From: Lachnospiraceae bacterium
Lineage (GTDB): Bacteria; Bacillota; Clostridia; Lachnospirales; Anaerotignaceae
NCBI GenBank assembly: GCA_910576545.1
Contig: CAJTKM010000021.1
Location: forward strand, 1 to 58,002
Length of the DNA: 58,002 nucleotides
Reading direction: 5' to 3'
The notes under the pieces were generated by a model. That model did not search any database, was not told the origin of the DNA, and was given only the letters and a program-made list of their open reading frames with translations. This document shows, piece by piece, positions 17,401 to 27,303 of the stretch (the stretch's first letter is position 1; each line of letters opens with the position of its first letter). Position numbers and translations under genes: made by a program.

Positions 17401-18721
17401 CGTACAGCTGCATAAGGGCGAAGCGGCACTGCACCGCGTGCTTTTCACGAAAAAGATGAAAAAGGATTATACGATACTCTGCCCGCAGATGTCGCCAATC
17501 CATTTCGATATATTGCAGCCTGTGTTCCAATCCAGCGGTTACCGGCTGGAGGTTATGGCGGCAATGGACAAGGACGCGGTTGAAACAGGGCTGAAATACG
17601 TCAACAATGACGCGTGCTATCCTGCGCTGATTTCCATTGGGCAGCTGCTGAACGCTCTGCTTTCCGGCAAATACGACCTGAACCGTACAGCACTGCTGAT
17701 TTCGCAGACGGGCGGCGGATGCAGGGCGACGAATTACATTGCGTTTATCCGCAAGGCGCTGGTAAATATGGGTATGCCGGATATTCCGGTTATTTCCATC
17801 AATCCGGCAGGGCTGGAGAAAAACCCGGGCTTCAAATATGAGCCGCGTCTGATACACAGGGCGTTGCAGGCGTTGGTATACGGCGATTTGTTCATGCGTG
17901 TGCTTTACCGTACAAGGCCGTATGAGAAGGTGAAGGGTTCTGCAAACGCACTGTATGAAAAATGGAACGAGAAGGTCAAAAAGGACGTTGTGAAGGGCGA
18001 CAGAAAGACCTACTGCGAGAATATCCGCGGGATACTGCGTGACTTTGAGGAGCTGGAGCTGAACCGTATGGTAAAGCCGAGGGTCGGCGTTGTCGGGGAG
18101 ATTCTGGTGAAATTCCACCCGACCGCGAACAACGACCTTGTGAACCTTCTGGAACGGGAAGGCGCGGAGGCTGTTGTGCCCGACCTGCTGACGTTCGCGC
18201 TCTACTGCTGTTATAACATGGTGCAGAAGGAAAAATATCTGGGCGGCTCCAGGAAGGCGCGCATCATAGGCAATCTGGTGGCGAAGGTCATTGAGCATTA
18301 TCAGAAGCCGATGATGGACGCACTGGAAGGGAGCAGACGGTTTGACAAGCCGGAGGACATCAGGAGCCTGGGCGCATATGCGGAAAAAATCGTTTCGCTC
18401 TGCAACCAGACGGGCGAAGGCTGGTTCCTGACGGCGGAGATGATTGAGCTGATACATGCAGGCGTGCCGAATATCGTCTGTACGCAGCCGTTTGGGTGCC
18501 TGCCGAACCATGTGGTGGGCAAGGGCGTTATTAAGGAGCTGCGGAAACAGTACCCGTTGTCGAATATTGTGGCGATTGACTATGACCCCGGCGCAAGCGA
18601 GGTCAACCAGCTGAACAGGATTAAGCTGATGTTGGCAAGCGCGAACAAGAATCTGGAAAAGACGGAAGTACAAAAGCTGAAAAAGCCGCATTCTGCGGAT
18701 CGTGTGGCGTTCCGGATGTGA
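14417..18721 (+). CDS. Giant 2-hydroxyacyl-CoA dehydratase activase-related protein
   Basis: About 1434 residues. Two ASKHA/BcrAD_BadFG ATPase modules lie in tandem (about residues 12-270 and 320-590): [12 protein letters not shown] and [12 protein letters not shown] phosphate loops, and cysteine motifs [13 protein letters not shown] / ASRCGVF and [13 protein letters not shown] / GSRCTVF, each fitting the cluster-ligand pair of HgdC. A DUF2229-like middle region and a HgdB-like C-terminal part follow (COG3580/COG3581 type). Such activators use ATP to pass an electron to radical dehydratases; here activator and dehydratase-like parts are one chain. GTG 14417 fits GGGGGTG upstream; ATG 14453 is possible. 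Confidence 0.88.
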   Translation: MQYLKGKGNIYRMGIDIGSTTVKVVLADAENGIVFSRYRRHFSEIKKTVKDILKEAQEKLGDVCFTAMITGSGGVALANAIGVEFIQEVVATANAVETTAPKTDVAIELGGEDAKIIYFSGGNIEQRMNGVCAGGTGSFIDQMASLLQTDATGLNELAKGCEVIYPIASRCGVFAKTDIQPLINEGAKKEDLAASIFQAVVNQTIAGLACGKPIRGHVAFLGGPLHFLSELRQRFIETLKLTDETTVIPENSHLFAAYGTAVSNKPDSAELDFPSLLGRLENGVELSAEVSRMEPLFRNEAEYDVFRDRHDRDKVKRVPISNYQGDAFLGIDAGSTTTKVALVGEDGSLLYSFYAGNEGSPLNVVMKSLNEMYDLMPEGVTIRNSCVTGYGEGLIKEALMMDLGYIETVAHYKAAQFFKPDVDFILDIGGQDMKCIRIKDNVIDSVLLNEACSSGCGSFIETFAKSLNYTVADFAKIALFAKNPIDLGSRCTVFMNSRVKQAQKEGADVADISAGLAYSVIKNALLKVIKISDPKAMGKSMVVQGGTFYNDAVLKSFEMISGREAVRPDIAGIMGAFGAGLIARDKYTAGYQTTLIGREEMNALEVKSAMARCQGCTNHCLLTINHFSGGRRFVTGNRCERGLGKEKIENPAPNLYEYKRHRLFDYEPLTAEQATKGTVGIPRVLNMWEDYPFWFTFFTKLGYRVVLSPYSSKAVFEMGMESIPSESVCYPAKLVHGHVMWLIDRGVDMIFYPGVVYERRDSAAADNNYNCPIVASYNENIKNNVEDLKEKDIKFLNPFLSLDKIETVIKRMTEEFVPLGSTEKEIKAAVKQGWEEWTHFRRDMQKKGEETLKYIRENNMTGIVLAGRPYHADPEINHGIPELIAGYRIAVLTEDSVAHLGHVERPTVVRDQWTYHSRLYEAAGFVKTQKNLEFVQLNSFGCGLDAVTTDEVRAILTAAGKIYTALKIDEVNNLGAARIRVRSLIAAIEDRKEKGVQLHKGEAALHRVLFTKKMKKDYTILCPQMSPIHFDILQPVFQSSGYRLEVMAAMDKDAVETGLKYVNNDACYPALISIGQLLNALLSGKYDLNRTALLISQTGGGCRATNYIAFIRKALVNMGMPDIPVISINPAGLEKNPGFKYEPRLIHRALQALVYGDLFMRVLYRTRPYEKVKGSANALYEKWNEKVKKDVVKGDRKTYCENIRGILRDFEELELNRMVKPRVGVVGEILVKFHPTANNDLVNLLEREGAEAVVPDLLTFALYCCYNMVQKEKYLGGSRKARIIGNLVAKVIEHYQKPMMDALEGSRRFDKPEDIRSLGAYAEKIVSLCNQTGEGWFLTAEMIELIHAGVPNIVCTQPFGCLPNHVVGKGVIKELRKQYPLSNIVAIDYDPGASEVNQLNRIKLMLASANKNLEKTEVQKLKKPHSADRVAFRM

Positions 18722-18814
18722 AAACCTTAAAGACTGTGGGGGACGCTGTCCCTCGGCCTGATTTCCGCCGCATATTCATGCGTCGGGCGGGGGAGAATAG
18801 GATAAGGAATACAG

Positions 18815-18847
18815 AAAAGGCATTGATGAGGAGTCAATGCCTTTTTT
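18815..18847 (+). terminator. Terminator after the activase gene
   Basis: Stem AAAAGGCATTGA / TCAATGCCTTTT with loop TGAGGAG, ending in TTTTTT. It lies 95 bases past the stop of the activase gene. A GGGACGCTGTCCC module sits between. Confidence 0.85.
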
Positions 18848-18893
18848 AATAGGAAAAAAGATGATTATAATGCGCCGTGCGTATGCGCGGCAG

Positions 18894-18994
18894 AAAAAGG
18901 GTCAAGGGGCGAAACCCCTTGCGGGGTCAGGCATTTTTGCCTATGGCAAAAACGGGCTTCGCCCGCCCTGCGCAGCAGGGTGCCAGAGGGCAGA
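18894..18994 (-). repeat. Modular GC-rich palindromic repeat, type P1 (inverted copy)
   Basis: Read on the minus strand it repeats the order of the copy at 8943-9044: CTGCCCTCTGGCACCCTGCT, GGGCGGGCGAAGCCCG, TTTTTGCCATAGGCAAAAA, ACCCCGCAAGGGG, then CCCTTGACCCTTTTT. Single-base changes in one arm of a hairpin are matched in the other (AAGGGCTTTCAGCCCTT versus AAGGGGTTTCGCCCCTT), which supports selection or templated upkeep of the pairing. It fills most of the gap 18848-19030. Confidence 0.75.
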
Positions 18995-19030
18995 GCTCCG
19001 CGGCCTGAAAGGTTTTTTCGAGGTGAAAAG

Positions 19031-19579
19031 ATGTTTGATTTTGTTTGTTTTTCGTGGATAGTGCTGTGCTTCCTGCTTTCCTTTACCGGTGGTATGCCGC
19101 TGGCGGCAGGTCTGACGCTCTGCGCCGATTTTTTCCTGATTTATACCACACATTACGCCACTGGTCTGGCGTTTTTTATCCTCGTCCAGCTTGCGTATCT
19201 CCAAAACTTTCGGGAAATGCCGTTCCGCCTGTGGTATACTGCTATTTTTCCGCTGGCGTATCTCCTGCCGCTGCCTGTCCTGGGCGGCATTTATGCCCTG
19301 CTGTTTTTCTGCCATTTTTATTTTGCCATAAAAAAAGCGGGGACATGCAGAAGCGTTTTTGCTATGCTGTATGTCCTCGCGCTCGTGCTGTTTGCCGCCT
19401 GCGATATAACGGTCGCATGGGGCTATTTTGCACAGCCCGCGCCGGAAACCGTCTGGCTGTTCTATGCGCCGAGCCAGTTCCTTCTTGCGCTCACCGCCAG
19501 AGCGTGGCAACTTCCGCAACGATTTTTTCACCAACGGAAAGGAAGGAAAGCACTTCCTTCCCATCAGGCAAAGCCCTGA
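19031..19579 (+). CDS. Integral membrane protein of unknown function
   Basis: A 183-residue very hydrophobic protein with about seven predicted membrane helices. ATG 19031 follows GAGGTGAAAAG. The end (CDITVAWGY, YAPSQFLLALT) resembles the C-terminal part of the YhhN/TMEM86 lysoplasmalogenase family, but this is a weak impression. It is convergent with the thioesterase gene and the two overlap by 89 bases, so one of the 3' ends may be longer than in relatives. Confidence 0.65.
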   Translation: MFDFVCFSWIVLCFLLSFTGGMPLAAGLTLCADFFLIYTTHYATGLAFFILVQLAYLQNFREMPFRLWYTAIFPLAYLLPLPVLGGIYALLFFCHFYFAIKKAGTCRSVFAMLYVLALVLFAACDITVAWGYFAQPAPETVWLFYAPSQFLLALTARAWQLPQRFFHQRKGRKALPSHQAKP

Positions 19580-20237
19580 CGTATGTCTTGATTTCCACAA
19601 TATCTCCGCGTACACATTCTTTACGGTATACAATGCGCACGTCCGCCAGCGACATGCCGTCATAGATTTCGTCCGGCACATCGTCCATCGCCCACTCTAA
19701 GTATTTGACGTTATTGGCGTGGCCGTTGGTATCCGTATCCCTGCGGGTGACGGGCAGGGTGCGGGTGGAAAGCAGGTCGCCCTCCGCTTCCTTTGGCATG
19801 AAAAATTTTTCATCGGGAATTGCAGGCTCCTGACCGGAATGGTAGCGCTCCGCCATGCCATCCGGTGCGTTTGCGGGGCGGCGTCTGGCAAGGTCCATAA
19901 ATATCCAGCGGGACGCGCCGTCCAGCAGTTTATTGCCCGCTTCATCGAACAGGAAAAAGCTGCGTTCCGCCTGAAAACGCATACATTTATTGCTCCATGT
20001 CTGCACCTGTATGCGTTCGCCATGCTGGGGCATGCGGTAGATTTGCAGGTGCCAGTTGACGACAGACCAGCCCCACTGGTGTTCTGCCATATAGTCCAAT
20101 GTGTAGCCGATGGTGTCCGAGTGGGTGACGGCGGCCTCCTGCAAACAGGAGAGCAGAGCGGCGGGGCTCATGTTCCGGTTGCCGTCTATCTGGAAATAGG
20201 ACACCTTCAACGTTTCTTCATAACCAATTCTATCCAA
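19491..20237 (-). CDS. Acyl-ACP thioesterase (FatA/FatB-like)
   Basis: A 248-residue double hot-dog enzyme that releases fatty acids from acyl carrier protein. It shows QEAAVTHSDTIG and GWSVVNWHLQIYRMP in the first half, and RRDTDTNGHANNVKYLEWAMD, with the catalytic Asn-His region, in the second (given as the motifs DTNGHANNVKY and EWAMD). Length is typical. It is divergent from nothing close upstream: the gap 20238-20467 holds a repeat. The 3' end overlaps the convergent membrane-protein gene. Confidence 0.9.
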   Translation of the reverse strand: MDRIGYEETLKVSYFQIDGNRNMSPAALLSCLQEAAVTHSDTIGYTLDYMAEHQWGWSVVNWHLQIYRMPQHGERIQVQTWSNKCMRFQAERSFFLFDEAGNKLLDGASRWIFMDLARRRPANAPDGMAERYHSGQEPAIPDEKFFMPKEAEGDLLSTRTLPVTRRDTDTNGHANNVKYLEWAMDDVPDEIYDGMSLADVRIVYRKECVRGDIVEIKTYVRALPDGKEVLSFLSVGEKIVAEVATLWR

Positions 20238-20261
20238 TTTTCTCCCTCCTGAAAGAGTAAA

Positions 20262-20345
20262 ACCGTGGGACGCTGTCCCACACCCTGCGAACCCTTTGAA
20301 GAGGGTTCGATCCTAAACTTTGATTTGCAAAGCTGCCGCTTTGCG
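20262..20345 (+). repeat. Modular palindromic repeat, type P2
   Basis: CCGTGGGACGCTGTCCCAC, then AACCCTTTGAAGAGGGTT, a GATCCTAAACTTTG block and CAAAGCTGCCGCTTTG. The same order recurs at 54429-54512 and 57396-57480, and reversed at 55150-55305. The rest of this gap (20346-20467) has two more hairpins (CCGCAGAACGAAGTTCTGCGG and TTCTTTCTTTGAAAGAAAGAA) and no gene. Confidence 0.7.
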
Positions 20346-20467
20346 GGGAAATCCATATAATACTGTAAGGATGCCGATAGTTCTCCGCAGAACGAAGTTC
20401 TGCGGCAATTTTCTTTGCTTCTTTCTTTGAAAGAAAGAAGCGGGGTATGGGGCAGAGGTCCAATGTT

Positions 20468-21937
20468 TTATAGCATAGGCGATATCAGGCGCGCGATGGA
20501 TTCCTTTACCTTGAACCACCACTTCCGCCTGTTGTACCAGTCCTTTGTAATCTCCACGCAGCTTTTCAGATCGTTCTGGAATCCGGCTTCTAATTCCTTT
20601 GTGAATTTCCCGTCATACAGGAAAGCATTGACCTCGAAATTCAGGTCAAAGCTGCGGATATCCATATTTGCTGTGCCGACAGACGCGACACACCCGTCTA
20701 CAAGCAGCGTTTTCGAGTGTATGAAGCCTTTTTCATACTGATAGCACCGCACGCCAGCCTCAAGCAGTTCACCCAGATAAGACATGCTCGCCCAATAAAC
20801 AAAAAGATGGTCAGGGTTTCCGGGGATAATGATGCGCACATCCAGCCCGGAAAGCGCGGCAACGCGCAGGGCTTCAAAGATACCGTCATCCGGCACGAAG
20901 TAAGGCGTTGTCAGGTAAACATGGTCAATGGCTTCGTTTATCATCTTGAAATAGCCGTTGCGTACGTTTTTCCACTGCGTATCCGGCCCGCTGGAAACGA
21001 TTTGTGTTTTGATGCCCTCAAACTGCTGTTTTTTGGGGAAATAATGCTCTTCCAAAGGAACGCGGCTTTTTTCGGAGGTAAAGTTCCAGTCCATGATAAA
21101 ACGTATCTGCATCTGGTCGAGTGCGTCGCCCTCTATGCGCAGATGCGCGTCCCGCCATGGGCCATAGCGTTTGGTAACGCCGAGATATTCGTCGCCGACA
21201 TTGAAGCCGCCGATATAGCCTGCCTCGCCGTCTACAATGCAGAGCTTGCGGTGGTTGCGGTAATTCAGGCGGACAATGAAGCGGGGCAGGAATGCTGCGG
21301 TATGCCCGCCGGCGGCGTGAAGTTTATCAAAGAAATGTTTCGGCAGGCGGGAATTGCCGATTCCGTCATACAGCAGGCGCACTTCCACGCCTTCCGCCGC
21401 TTTCTTCGCAAGCTCCTCCACAAGGCGCGTGCCAAGCTCGTCCCCGCGCCAGATATAGTATTCCAGATGGATAAACTTTCTTGCCCTGCGGATATCCTGT
21501 ACCAGTGCATGAAATTTTTCCTTTCCGCTGCGGAAATACCGGATGCGGTTATTGAAGGTCATCCAGTTTCCGGAATTTAAGTGAAGATGGGCAAGGTCTG
21601 TCAGGTATTCCGCGCCGCGCAGACGCCCATGGTTTTCCACGATGCTTTTCTGTGCCTGTATTTTTTCAACAGAGCGCACATTGCGGAACAGGTATTTATA
21701 ATAGACTTCCTGATCGTACTTTGCCTTTTCGCGGAACATTTTTTCCCTTCGCCCATTGCGCCCGAAAACCATATATATCAAAAACCCCAGTATGGGGATA
21801 AAAAACAGCACCAGCAGCCATGCCCATGTGCTTGCCGGATTTCTCCGCTCAAAAAAGACGACGAGGCCAGCCAGAAAAACGTTTGCCATAAGTGCGGCAA
21901 GCCCAAGAACAGTAGCCCAATGCAGTATGCCCTCCAA
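20468..21937 (-). CDS. cls: Cardiolipin synthase
   Basis: Condenses phosphatidylglycerol to cardiolipin at the membrane. 489 residues: two N-terminal membrane helices (about 8-27 and 38-58), then two phospholipase-D HKD motifs, HRKLCIVDGEAGYIGG (about 225) and HSKTLLVDGCVASVG (about 405). Both His/Lys/Asp sets are intact. Monocistronic on the minus strand. Confidence 0.95.
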   Translation of the reverse strand: MEGILHWATVLGLAALMANVFLAGLVVFFERRNPASTWAWLLVLFFIPILGFLIYMVFGRNGRREKMFREKAKYDQEVYYKYLFRNVRSVEKIQAQKSIVENHGRLRGAEYLTDLAHLHLNSGNWMTFNNRIRYFRSGKEKFHALVQDIRRARKFIHLEYYIWRGDELGTRLVEELAKKAAEGVEVRLLYDGIGNSRLPKHFFDKLHAAGGHTAAFLPRFIVRLNYRNHRKLCIVDGEAGYIGGFNVGDEYLGVTKRYGPWRDAHLRIEGDALDQMQIRFIMDWNFTSEKSRVPLEEHYFPKKQQFEGIKTQIVSSGPDTQWKNVRNGYFKMINEAIDHVYLTTPYFVPDDGIFEALRVAALSGLDVRIIIPGNPDHLFVYWASMSYLGELLEAGVRCYQYEKGFIHSKTLLVDGCVASVGTANMDIRSFDLNFEVNAFLYDGKFTKELEAGFQNDLKSCVEITKDWYNRRKWWFKVKESIARLISPML

Positions 21938-22191
21938 AAAAAACGCCCCCTTTCCACGTCATTTTGATTTCCTTTTCATTCCACAGGAAACAGTATACTC
22001 TATTCCCCGGCGCGGCGCAACCGCCCGGGAAGGGAAAAAATCGAAAAAATTCTCTTTTTCCCTTCCATAATGTCCAAAACGATGTTAAAATGTTAAGATG
22101 TGAGCAATACGAAAAAATTGCCGCTTGGCAGGCGGTTTGCCTGCGCGTCTGCAAGGAAAAGGCGGCGCGAGTTTTTAAGGAGGAAAGATTT

Positions 22192-22659
22192 GTGAATTTT
22201 TCAGATGTTTTGATTATCATTGTTATTGTTCTGGCTTTGATTTTGGCTGGGCTGTATTACCTGAACAAAAAAAGTATGCGCAGGATGATACAGGCTCAGG
22301 ATTTCATTGACCAGAACCGCACGACCGTCCAGATTTTCGTTATTGACAAAAAGCAGGAAAAGCCCTCTCCGACAAACCTGCCGAAGGTTGTGTATGAACA
22401 GATGCCGAAGGCTTCCCGTATGCGCAAGACCAATATGGTACGCGCAAAGGTTGGGCCGCAGATTGTAACGCTTTTGTGCGATAAGCCTGTGTATAACGTG
22501 CTGCCTGTGAAAAAGACGGTAAAGGTTGAGCTGGCAGGCATGTATATTATTGGCATGACAGGGCTGAATCTGGAGGATAAGAAGAAAAAGACATTCTCCG
22601 AAAAAATGTCCGCAAGCGTGAACCGCTCGATGGAAAAGCAGTCTAAAAACAAAAAGTAA
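22192..22659 (+). CDS. Membrane-anchored protein of unknown function
   Basis: A 155-residue protein with one N-terminal helix (VLIIIVIVLALILAGLYYL, residues 6-24) and a basic cytoplasmic part rich in Lys. GTG 22192 follows AAGGAGGAAAG; earlier in-frame ATGs lie in the AT-rich control region and are rejected. The topology recalls single-pass scaffold proteins. No family recognised. A bidirectional terminator follows. Confidence 0.75.
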   Translation: MNFSDVLIIIVIVLALILAGLYYLNKKSMRRMIQAQDFIDQNRTTVQIFVIDKKQEKPSPTNLPKVVYEQMPKASRMRKTNMVRAKVGPQIVTLLCDKPVYNVLPVKKTVKVELAGMYIIGMTGLNLEDKKKKTFSEKMSASVNRSMEKQSKNKK

Positions 22660-22668
22660 GAGAAAAAG

Positions 22669-22697
22669 AAACCCCGCAGCCAGACTGCGGGGTTTGC
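22669..22697. terminator. Bidirectional terminator
   Basis: AAACCCCGCAG (22669-22679) pairs with CTGCGGGGTTT (22685-22695), with T tracts on both strands. It separates two convergent genes. Confidence 0.9.
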
Positions 22698-22707
22698 TTT
22701 TGCGGAA

Positions 22708-22947
22708 TCATACCGCGCGGTACATGCCGGCGGCGTCCTCTTTTTTTGTGGATTCCTGCAGGCTGAGGACTTCAACCTTTGTCGTATTGGAACCGAACTG
22801 TATTTCGATGATATCGCCTACCTTGACATCTGCGCCCGCTTTTACGACTTTCCCGTTCAGAGATACACGCCCCGCGTCGCAGGCTTCATTTGCAACAGTA
22901 CGCCGCTTTATGATTCGGGAAACCTTCAAAAATTTATCAATCCGCAT
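22708..22947 (-). CDS. rqcP: S4-domain RNA-binding protein RqcP (YabO)
   Basis: A 79-residue S4-domain protein: MRIDKFLKVSRIIKRRTVA at the start, then AGRVSLNGKVVKAGADVKVGD. In Bacillus RqcP works with RqcH on stalled 60S-type (50S) complexes to add alanine tails. Length and sequence fit RqcP better than the longer Hsp15. rqcH is not in the window. Confidence 0.9.
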   Translation of the reverse strand: MRIDKFLKVSRIIKRRTVANEACDAGRVSLNGKVVKAGADVKVGDIIEIQFGSNTTKVEVLSLQESTKKEDAAGMYRAV

Positions 22948-23224
22948 TTCTGCCGCCTCCTTTTTCGTTCCAAATCTTTGCGCAGAGCCATCCGGTATGG
23001 CCCCGTGCAGGGAAAATCAGCTGTTTTATCAAGATACCACAAAGCATATAGTTTTACAATATTTTTCTGTTTTTTAGCAGCGCCCTCAAGGTTTTGAAGT
23101 TTTATTATCTGATGCCCCCATGCTTTTTCATATGGCTCGGAAACAGTACAGACAAGGCTTGCGCTTTTTTCGGATTTCGTATAGAGTATTGGTAATATGG
23201 CGGGAAACAGGGAGGACGGCAGAC

Positions 23225-24619
23225 ATGCGGAAAAAAGTGCAGACGATGTTGAAAGAAAACCATATGTTCCCAAAGGGGGCGGAGATTGTTGTCGGGATAT
23301 CCGGCGGGGCAGATTCCGTTGCCCTGCTGCATATCCTGAACGGATGGCGGGAGCGGGAGGGCTGGATGCTTACGGCTGTCCATGTCCACCATGGTCTGCG
23401 CGGCGCGGCGGCGGACGGGGATCAGGCGTTTGTGGAGCGCCTTTGCGCGGATTGGGGCGTGCCCTGCAAGGTTTACCATTATGATGTGGCAGCGGAGGCG
23501 AAAAAGCGCGGTATGGGCGAGGAAGAAACGGGGCGGCTTCTGCGCTATGCCGCATTCCGCGAAACGGCAGGGGAACGGGGATATATTGCCGTTGCGCACC
23601 ACCGGAATGATCAGGCGGAAACGCTCCTGATGCGCCTTTGCAGGGGGACGGGGCTGCATGGGCTGACGGGGATGCGCCCTGTGCGTGGGAATATCTGCCG
23701 CCCTCTTCTGGCATGCAGCCGTGCGGAGATTGAACGCTATTGTCTGGCGGAGGCACTTTTGTTCAGGGAGGACGAAAGCAACAGGGAAGTGAAGTATACC
23801 CGCAATAAGCTGCGTCATGAGGTACTGCCGCTGATGGAGGAAATCAACCCGCGCGCCTCTGTGCATATTGCCCGGACTGCCGCACTCCTTGCCGATGATG
23901 AGGAATATTTGGAACAGCAGGCTGCCGCGCTGTTTGCCGCGCTGGAACGCCCCGCACGCAAGGGGGCTGTTTCTCTGGAGCGGGAGGGGCTGCTGCGGGC
24001 GCATCCGGCAATGCGCCGTCGTGTGCTGCGGCTGGCTATGGGTAGGTTTGCGTCTGCGGACGTTTCCCATGTGCAGATTGCGGCTTTGGAGGGGCTTCTG
24101 CAAAAACCAACAGGAAAGAGCCGCCGTTTTTTGCAGGGGATACGCGCAGAAAACAGCTATGGCATGCTCCTGCTATCCAGAGGCGCGGCGGAACAGGCGT
24201 CCTCTTTCTGCTATACCCTGCCGCAGGAGGGGGCGATTTTTATACCGGAAATAGGCGTGACCGTCAGTACCTGTCTGCGGGTTGAAAAAAATGGCGAAAT
24301 TTGCGGCGGTGGGTGTACGAACGTATTCGATTATGATAAAATACTGGAAAAGGTTTCCGGCTGTACGGAAACAGAGGGACTTTCCTGCCGTACAAGGCGG
24401 GCGGGTGACAGCATCCGTCTGAAAAATGGCAGGAAAAAAATAAAGGATTTATGGATTGACGAAAAAATACCGCGGGAACAGCGGGAGGTATGGCCTTTGG
24501 TGGCGCTGGGGGAAGAAATCCTCTGGGCTCCGGGGCTGAGGTCTTCTGTCAGCTTCCTTGCGGACGGGCAGACAACACGTTTTTTACAGATACGGATACG
24601 GAGGGACACAGAAACATGA
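23225..24619 (+). CDS. tilS: tRNA(Ile)-lysidine synthase
   Basis: Modifies C34 of the CAU-anticodon tRNA(Ile) to lysidine, an essential step for reading AUA. 464 residues: the PP-loop VGISGGADSVALLHIL (about 22-37), HVHHGLRG and the AHHRNDQAETLLMRL region, followed by the TilS C-terminal domains. ATG 23225 has GGGAGG upstream; the longer frame to 23120 lies in the AT-rich promoter region. Its stop overlaps the hpt start (ATGA). Confidence 0.95.
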   Translation: MRKKVQTMLKENHMFPKGAEIVVGISGGADSVALLHILNGWREREGWMLTAVHVHHGLRGAAADGDQAFVERLCADWGVPCKVYHYDVAAEAKKRGMGEEETGRLLRYAAFRETAGERGYIAVAHHRNDQAETLLMRLCRGTGLHGLTGMRPVRGNICRPLLACSRAEIERYCLAEALLFREDESNREVKYTRNKLRHEVLPLMEEINPRASVHIARTAALLADDEEYLEQQAAALFAALERPARKGAVSLEREGLLRAHPAMRRRVLRLAMGRFASADVSHVQIAALEGLLQKPTGKSRRFLQGIRAENSYGMLLLSRGAAEQASSFCYTLPQEGAIFIPEIGVTVSTCLRVEKNGEICGGGCTNVFDYDKILEKVSGCTETEGLSCRTRRAGDSIRLKNGRKKIKDLWIDEKIPREQREVWPLVALGEEILWAPGLRSSVSFLADGQTTRFLQIRIRRDTET

Positions 24620-25143
24620 AAGAACGGGTAGAAGTAATGATTACTGCGGAGGCGATTGCCAAGCGGCTGGAAGAGATTGCCGAGCAGGTTTATGAGGATT
24701 TCGAGGGGGAGCAGGTGGAACTGGTTTGCGCGCTGAAGGGCGGCGTAACGGTTCTGGTGGAGCTGGCAAAAAAACTGCGCCAGCCGGCGACGATGAATTT
24801 TATGCGGGTTTCCAGCTATGGCGACGCGACGGAGAGCAGCGGACATATCCAGATTATAATGGATTTGGAGGAAAGCATAGAGGGGAAAAACGTTCTGGTC
24901 GTGGAGGACATCATTGACAGCGGCAGGACGCTCAGCCATCTGCGGGGACTCCTGCTTTCGCGCGAACCCAAAAGCCTGAAAATATGCACGCTTCTGGACA
25001 AGCCGGAGCGGCGCGTGACAGATGTACCGGTGGATTATACCGGTTTTACGATACCTGACGCGTTTGTGGTCGGCTTCGGGTTGGATTATGCGCAGAGATA
25101 CCGGAACCTTCCGTATGTTGGTGTGATTCATTTTGAGGAATAA
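24616..25143 (+). CDS. hpt: Hypoxanthine phosphoribosyltransferase
   Basis: Salvages hypoxanthine and guanine to IMP and GMP. 175 residues with the PRPP-binding motif VLVVEDIIDSGRTL (about 95-108) and the flexible-loop region MRVSSYGDATESSG. The start overlaps the tilS stop by 4 bases. The order tilS-hpt-ftsH is the one common in Firmicutes. Confidence 0.96.
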   Translation: MKERVEVMITAEAIAKRLEEIAEQVYEDFEGEQVELVCALKGGVTVLVELAKKLRQPATMNFMRVSSYGDATESSGHIQIIMDLEESIEGKNVLVVEDIIDSGRTLSHLRGLLLSREPKSLKICTLLDKPERRVTDVPVDYTGFTIPDAFVVGFGLDYAQRYRNLPYVGVIHFEE

Positions 25144-25152
25144 AGACGCTTT

Positions 25153-25188
25153 GCCCCAGACGGATGCCCTCCGCCCCGGGGCTTTTTT
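25153..25188 (+). terminator. Terminator after hpt
   Basis: GCCCC (25153-25157) pairs with GGGGC, with an inner CGG/CCG pair, followed by TTTTTT. It separates tilS-hpt from ftsH. Confidence 0.75.
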
Positions 25189-25332
25189 GCGTGTCAGTGA
25201 AAAATGCGGAATGACAGCTGATTTTTTCAGAAATCATTCGTTGCGTTTCCGGAAAAAGTATGCTAGAATTATAAATTGAAGCCGAATATCCGGCAAATAA
25301 ATATAGCATAAAAATAAATAGGAGGGACTCTC

Positions 25333-27303
25333 TTGAACAAATACTTCAAATCCATAGGGCTGTACGCGCTGGTATTTTTAATCATACTGGCGGGCCTTGC
25401 GTACACAGGGCAGGGGCTTCTGCCGCCGCAGGGGGAACAGCCGGCATATACTTACGGCGACTTATTGGAAGAAATGGAAAAGGGTAATGTAAAAAGCCTT
25501 GAAATTACAAGGAGCAGAGAAGTTGGCGACTTCGGCAATGTGCAGGCGGTGCTGAAGGACGGCGGTGTTATCAATGTAAACGTGGCAAGTATCAGCACAT
25601 TTCAGGAACGCGCCGACCAGAAGGTAGTGGAGAGCGGCGGCAGCCTGTCCATGACGGTTAAGGAGCCGCAGAAGGAAAACATGCTTGCGGCAATACTGCC
25701 TTCCCTCATTATGATGGTCATCATGATACTGTTTTTCATGTTCCTGTTCAGCCGGATGCAGAGCGGGAGCGGAAAGATGTCCTCTTTCGGCAAGAGCAAG
25801 GCAAGGATGAGCATAGATGAAAAAAATAAGGTAACGTTTCAGGACGTGGCTGGCTGTGATGAGGAAAAGGCGGAGCTGGAGGAGCTTGTCGAGTTCCTGA
25901 AAGCGCCGCAGAAGTTTACCGATTTGGGCGCGCGGATACCGAAGGGCGTACTGCTTGTCGGCCCTCCGGGTACAGGTAAGACACTGCTGGCAAAGGCTGT
26001 TGCAGGGGAGGCGGGCGTGCCGTTTTTCAGCATTTCCGGCTCAGACTTTGTGGAAATGTTCGTAGGCGTGGGCGCGTCCCGCGTGCGCGATTTGTTTGAA
26101 CAGGCAAAGAAAAATTCGCCGAGCATCGTATTTATAGACGAGATTGACGCTGTGGGCAGACGCCGCGGCGCGGGTCTTGGCGGCGGGCATGATGAGCGTG
26201 AACAGACGCTGAACCAGCTGCTTGTGGAAATGGACGGTTTCGGCATTAACGAAAGCGTTATCATCATTGCGGCAACGAACCGCGCGGATATTCTTGACCC
26301 TGCGCTTCTGCGCCCGGGCCGTTTCGACCGGCAGGTGTATGTGGGACGTCCTGACGTAAAAGGGCGCGAGGCAATCCTCCGCGTACATTCCAAAGGCAAG
26401 CCTCTGGCAGAGGAAGTCGACCTGAAGGTCGTTGCGCAGACAACGGCAGGCTTTACCGGTGCGGATCTGGCGAACCTTCTGAACGAAGCCGCCCTTTTGA
26501 CCGCGCGGCACGACAAAAAAGCCATTGATATGGAGGAGCTGCAAAAGGCCCTTATCAAAATTGGCGTAGGTACAGAAAAGAAAACAAGAGTCATTTCCGA
26601 TAAGGAAAAATATATCACGGCGTACCACGAAAGCGGACACGCAATACTGTTTGAAGTACTGAGCGAGCTTGACCCGGTACACAGCATTTCCATCATCCCT
26701 ACGGGTATGGCGGGCGGCTATACGATGCCGCTTCCGGGCGAGGACAGGATGTACCGCACGAAAATGTATATGGAACAGGATATTGTGGGTCTGCTGGGCG
26801 GACGCGCGGCGGAGGCCATTGTGATAAAGGACGTGACGACGGGCGCGTCCAACGACATCGAGCGTGCAACGGCGATGGCGCGGAGCATGGTGACGCAGTA
26901 CGGCATGAGCGAAATCCTCGGGCCGATACAGTTCGGGGAGGACAGCAACGAAGTCTTTATCGGGCGCGACTGGGGCCACACCCGCAATTACGGTGAGGCT
27001 GTCGCGACAACGATTGACGAGGAAGTCAAGCGCATCGTGACGGAAGCGTATGACGAGGCACTCCGCATTTTGCAGGAAAACATGGAAGTACTGCATGCTG
27101 CGGCAAAGCTGCTTGTAGAGAAAGAAAAGGTTACGGGTGACGAATTCCGTACGCTGTTTGACCCGAATGTACGGGAGGAAATTCTCGGCATTGCGGAGAA
27201 TAAAGAGAATACGGAGCCGGAAACAGAAGCGGCTGTGCAGGAAGAAAAGAAAACTGCAACACTGTCAAAGGAAAAAGAAGAACCCAGAGAGGAGAACGAA
27301 TAA
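25333..27303 (+). CDS. ftsH: ATP-dependent zinc metalloprotease FtsH
   Basis: Membrane AAA+ protease for quality control. 656 residues: two N-terminal helices (about 8-25 and 117-137), Walker A GPPGTGKT (about 213-220), Walker [33 protein letters not shown] (in parts), and the zinc site HESGH (about 436) with a later acidic ligand. TTG 25333 follows GGAGGG. A Glu/Lys-rich tail ends the protein. It overlaps the thioesterase gene by one base. Confidence 0.97.
   Translation: MNKYFKSIGLYALVFLIILAGLAYTGQGLLPPQGEQPAYTYGDLLEEMEKGNVKSLEITRSREVGDFGNVQAVLKDGGVINVNVASISTFQERADQKVVESGGSLSMTVKEPQKENMLAAILPSLIMMVIMILFFMFLFSRMQSGSGKMSSFGKSKARMSIDEKNKVTFQDVAGCDEEKAELEELVEFLKAPQKFTDLGARIPKGVLLVGPPGTGKTLLAKAVAGEAGVPFFSISGSDFVEMFVGVGASRVRDLFEQAKKNSPSIVFIDEIDAVGRRRGAGLGGGHDEREQTLNQLLVEMDGFGINESVIIIAATNRADILDPALLRPGRFDRQVYVGRPDVKGREAILRVHSKGKPLAEEVDLKVVAQTTAGFTGADLANLLNEAALLTARHDKKAIDMEELQKALIKIGVGTEKKTRVISDKEKYITAYHESGHAILFEVLSELDPVHSISIIPTGMAGGYTMPLPGEDRMYRTKMYMEQDIVGLLGGRAAEAIVIKDVTTGASNDIERATAMARSMVTQYGMSEILGPIQFGEDSNEVFIGRDWGHTRNYGEAVATTIDEEVKRIVTEAYDEALRILQENMEVLHAAAKLLVEKEKVTGDEFRTLFDPNVREEILGIAENKENTEPETEAAVQEEKKTATLSKEKEEPREENE

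Noticed and set aside
16814-18691. A 625-codon open frame on the minus strand
   Set aside because: It lies wholly within the activase gene on the opposite strand, gives a His/Arg/Leu-rich translation without domains, and is a by-product of GC-rich third positions.
26041-27096. A 351-codon minus-strand frame
   Set aside because: Antisense to ftsH, which has all its motifs intact on the plus strand.
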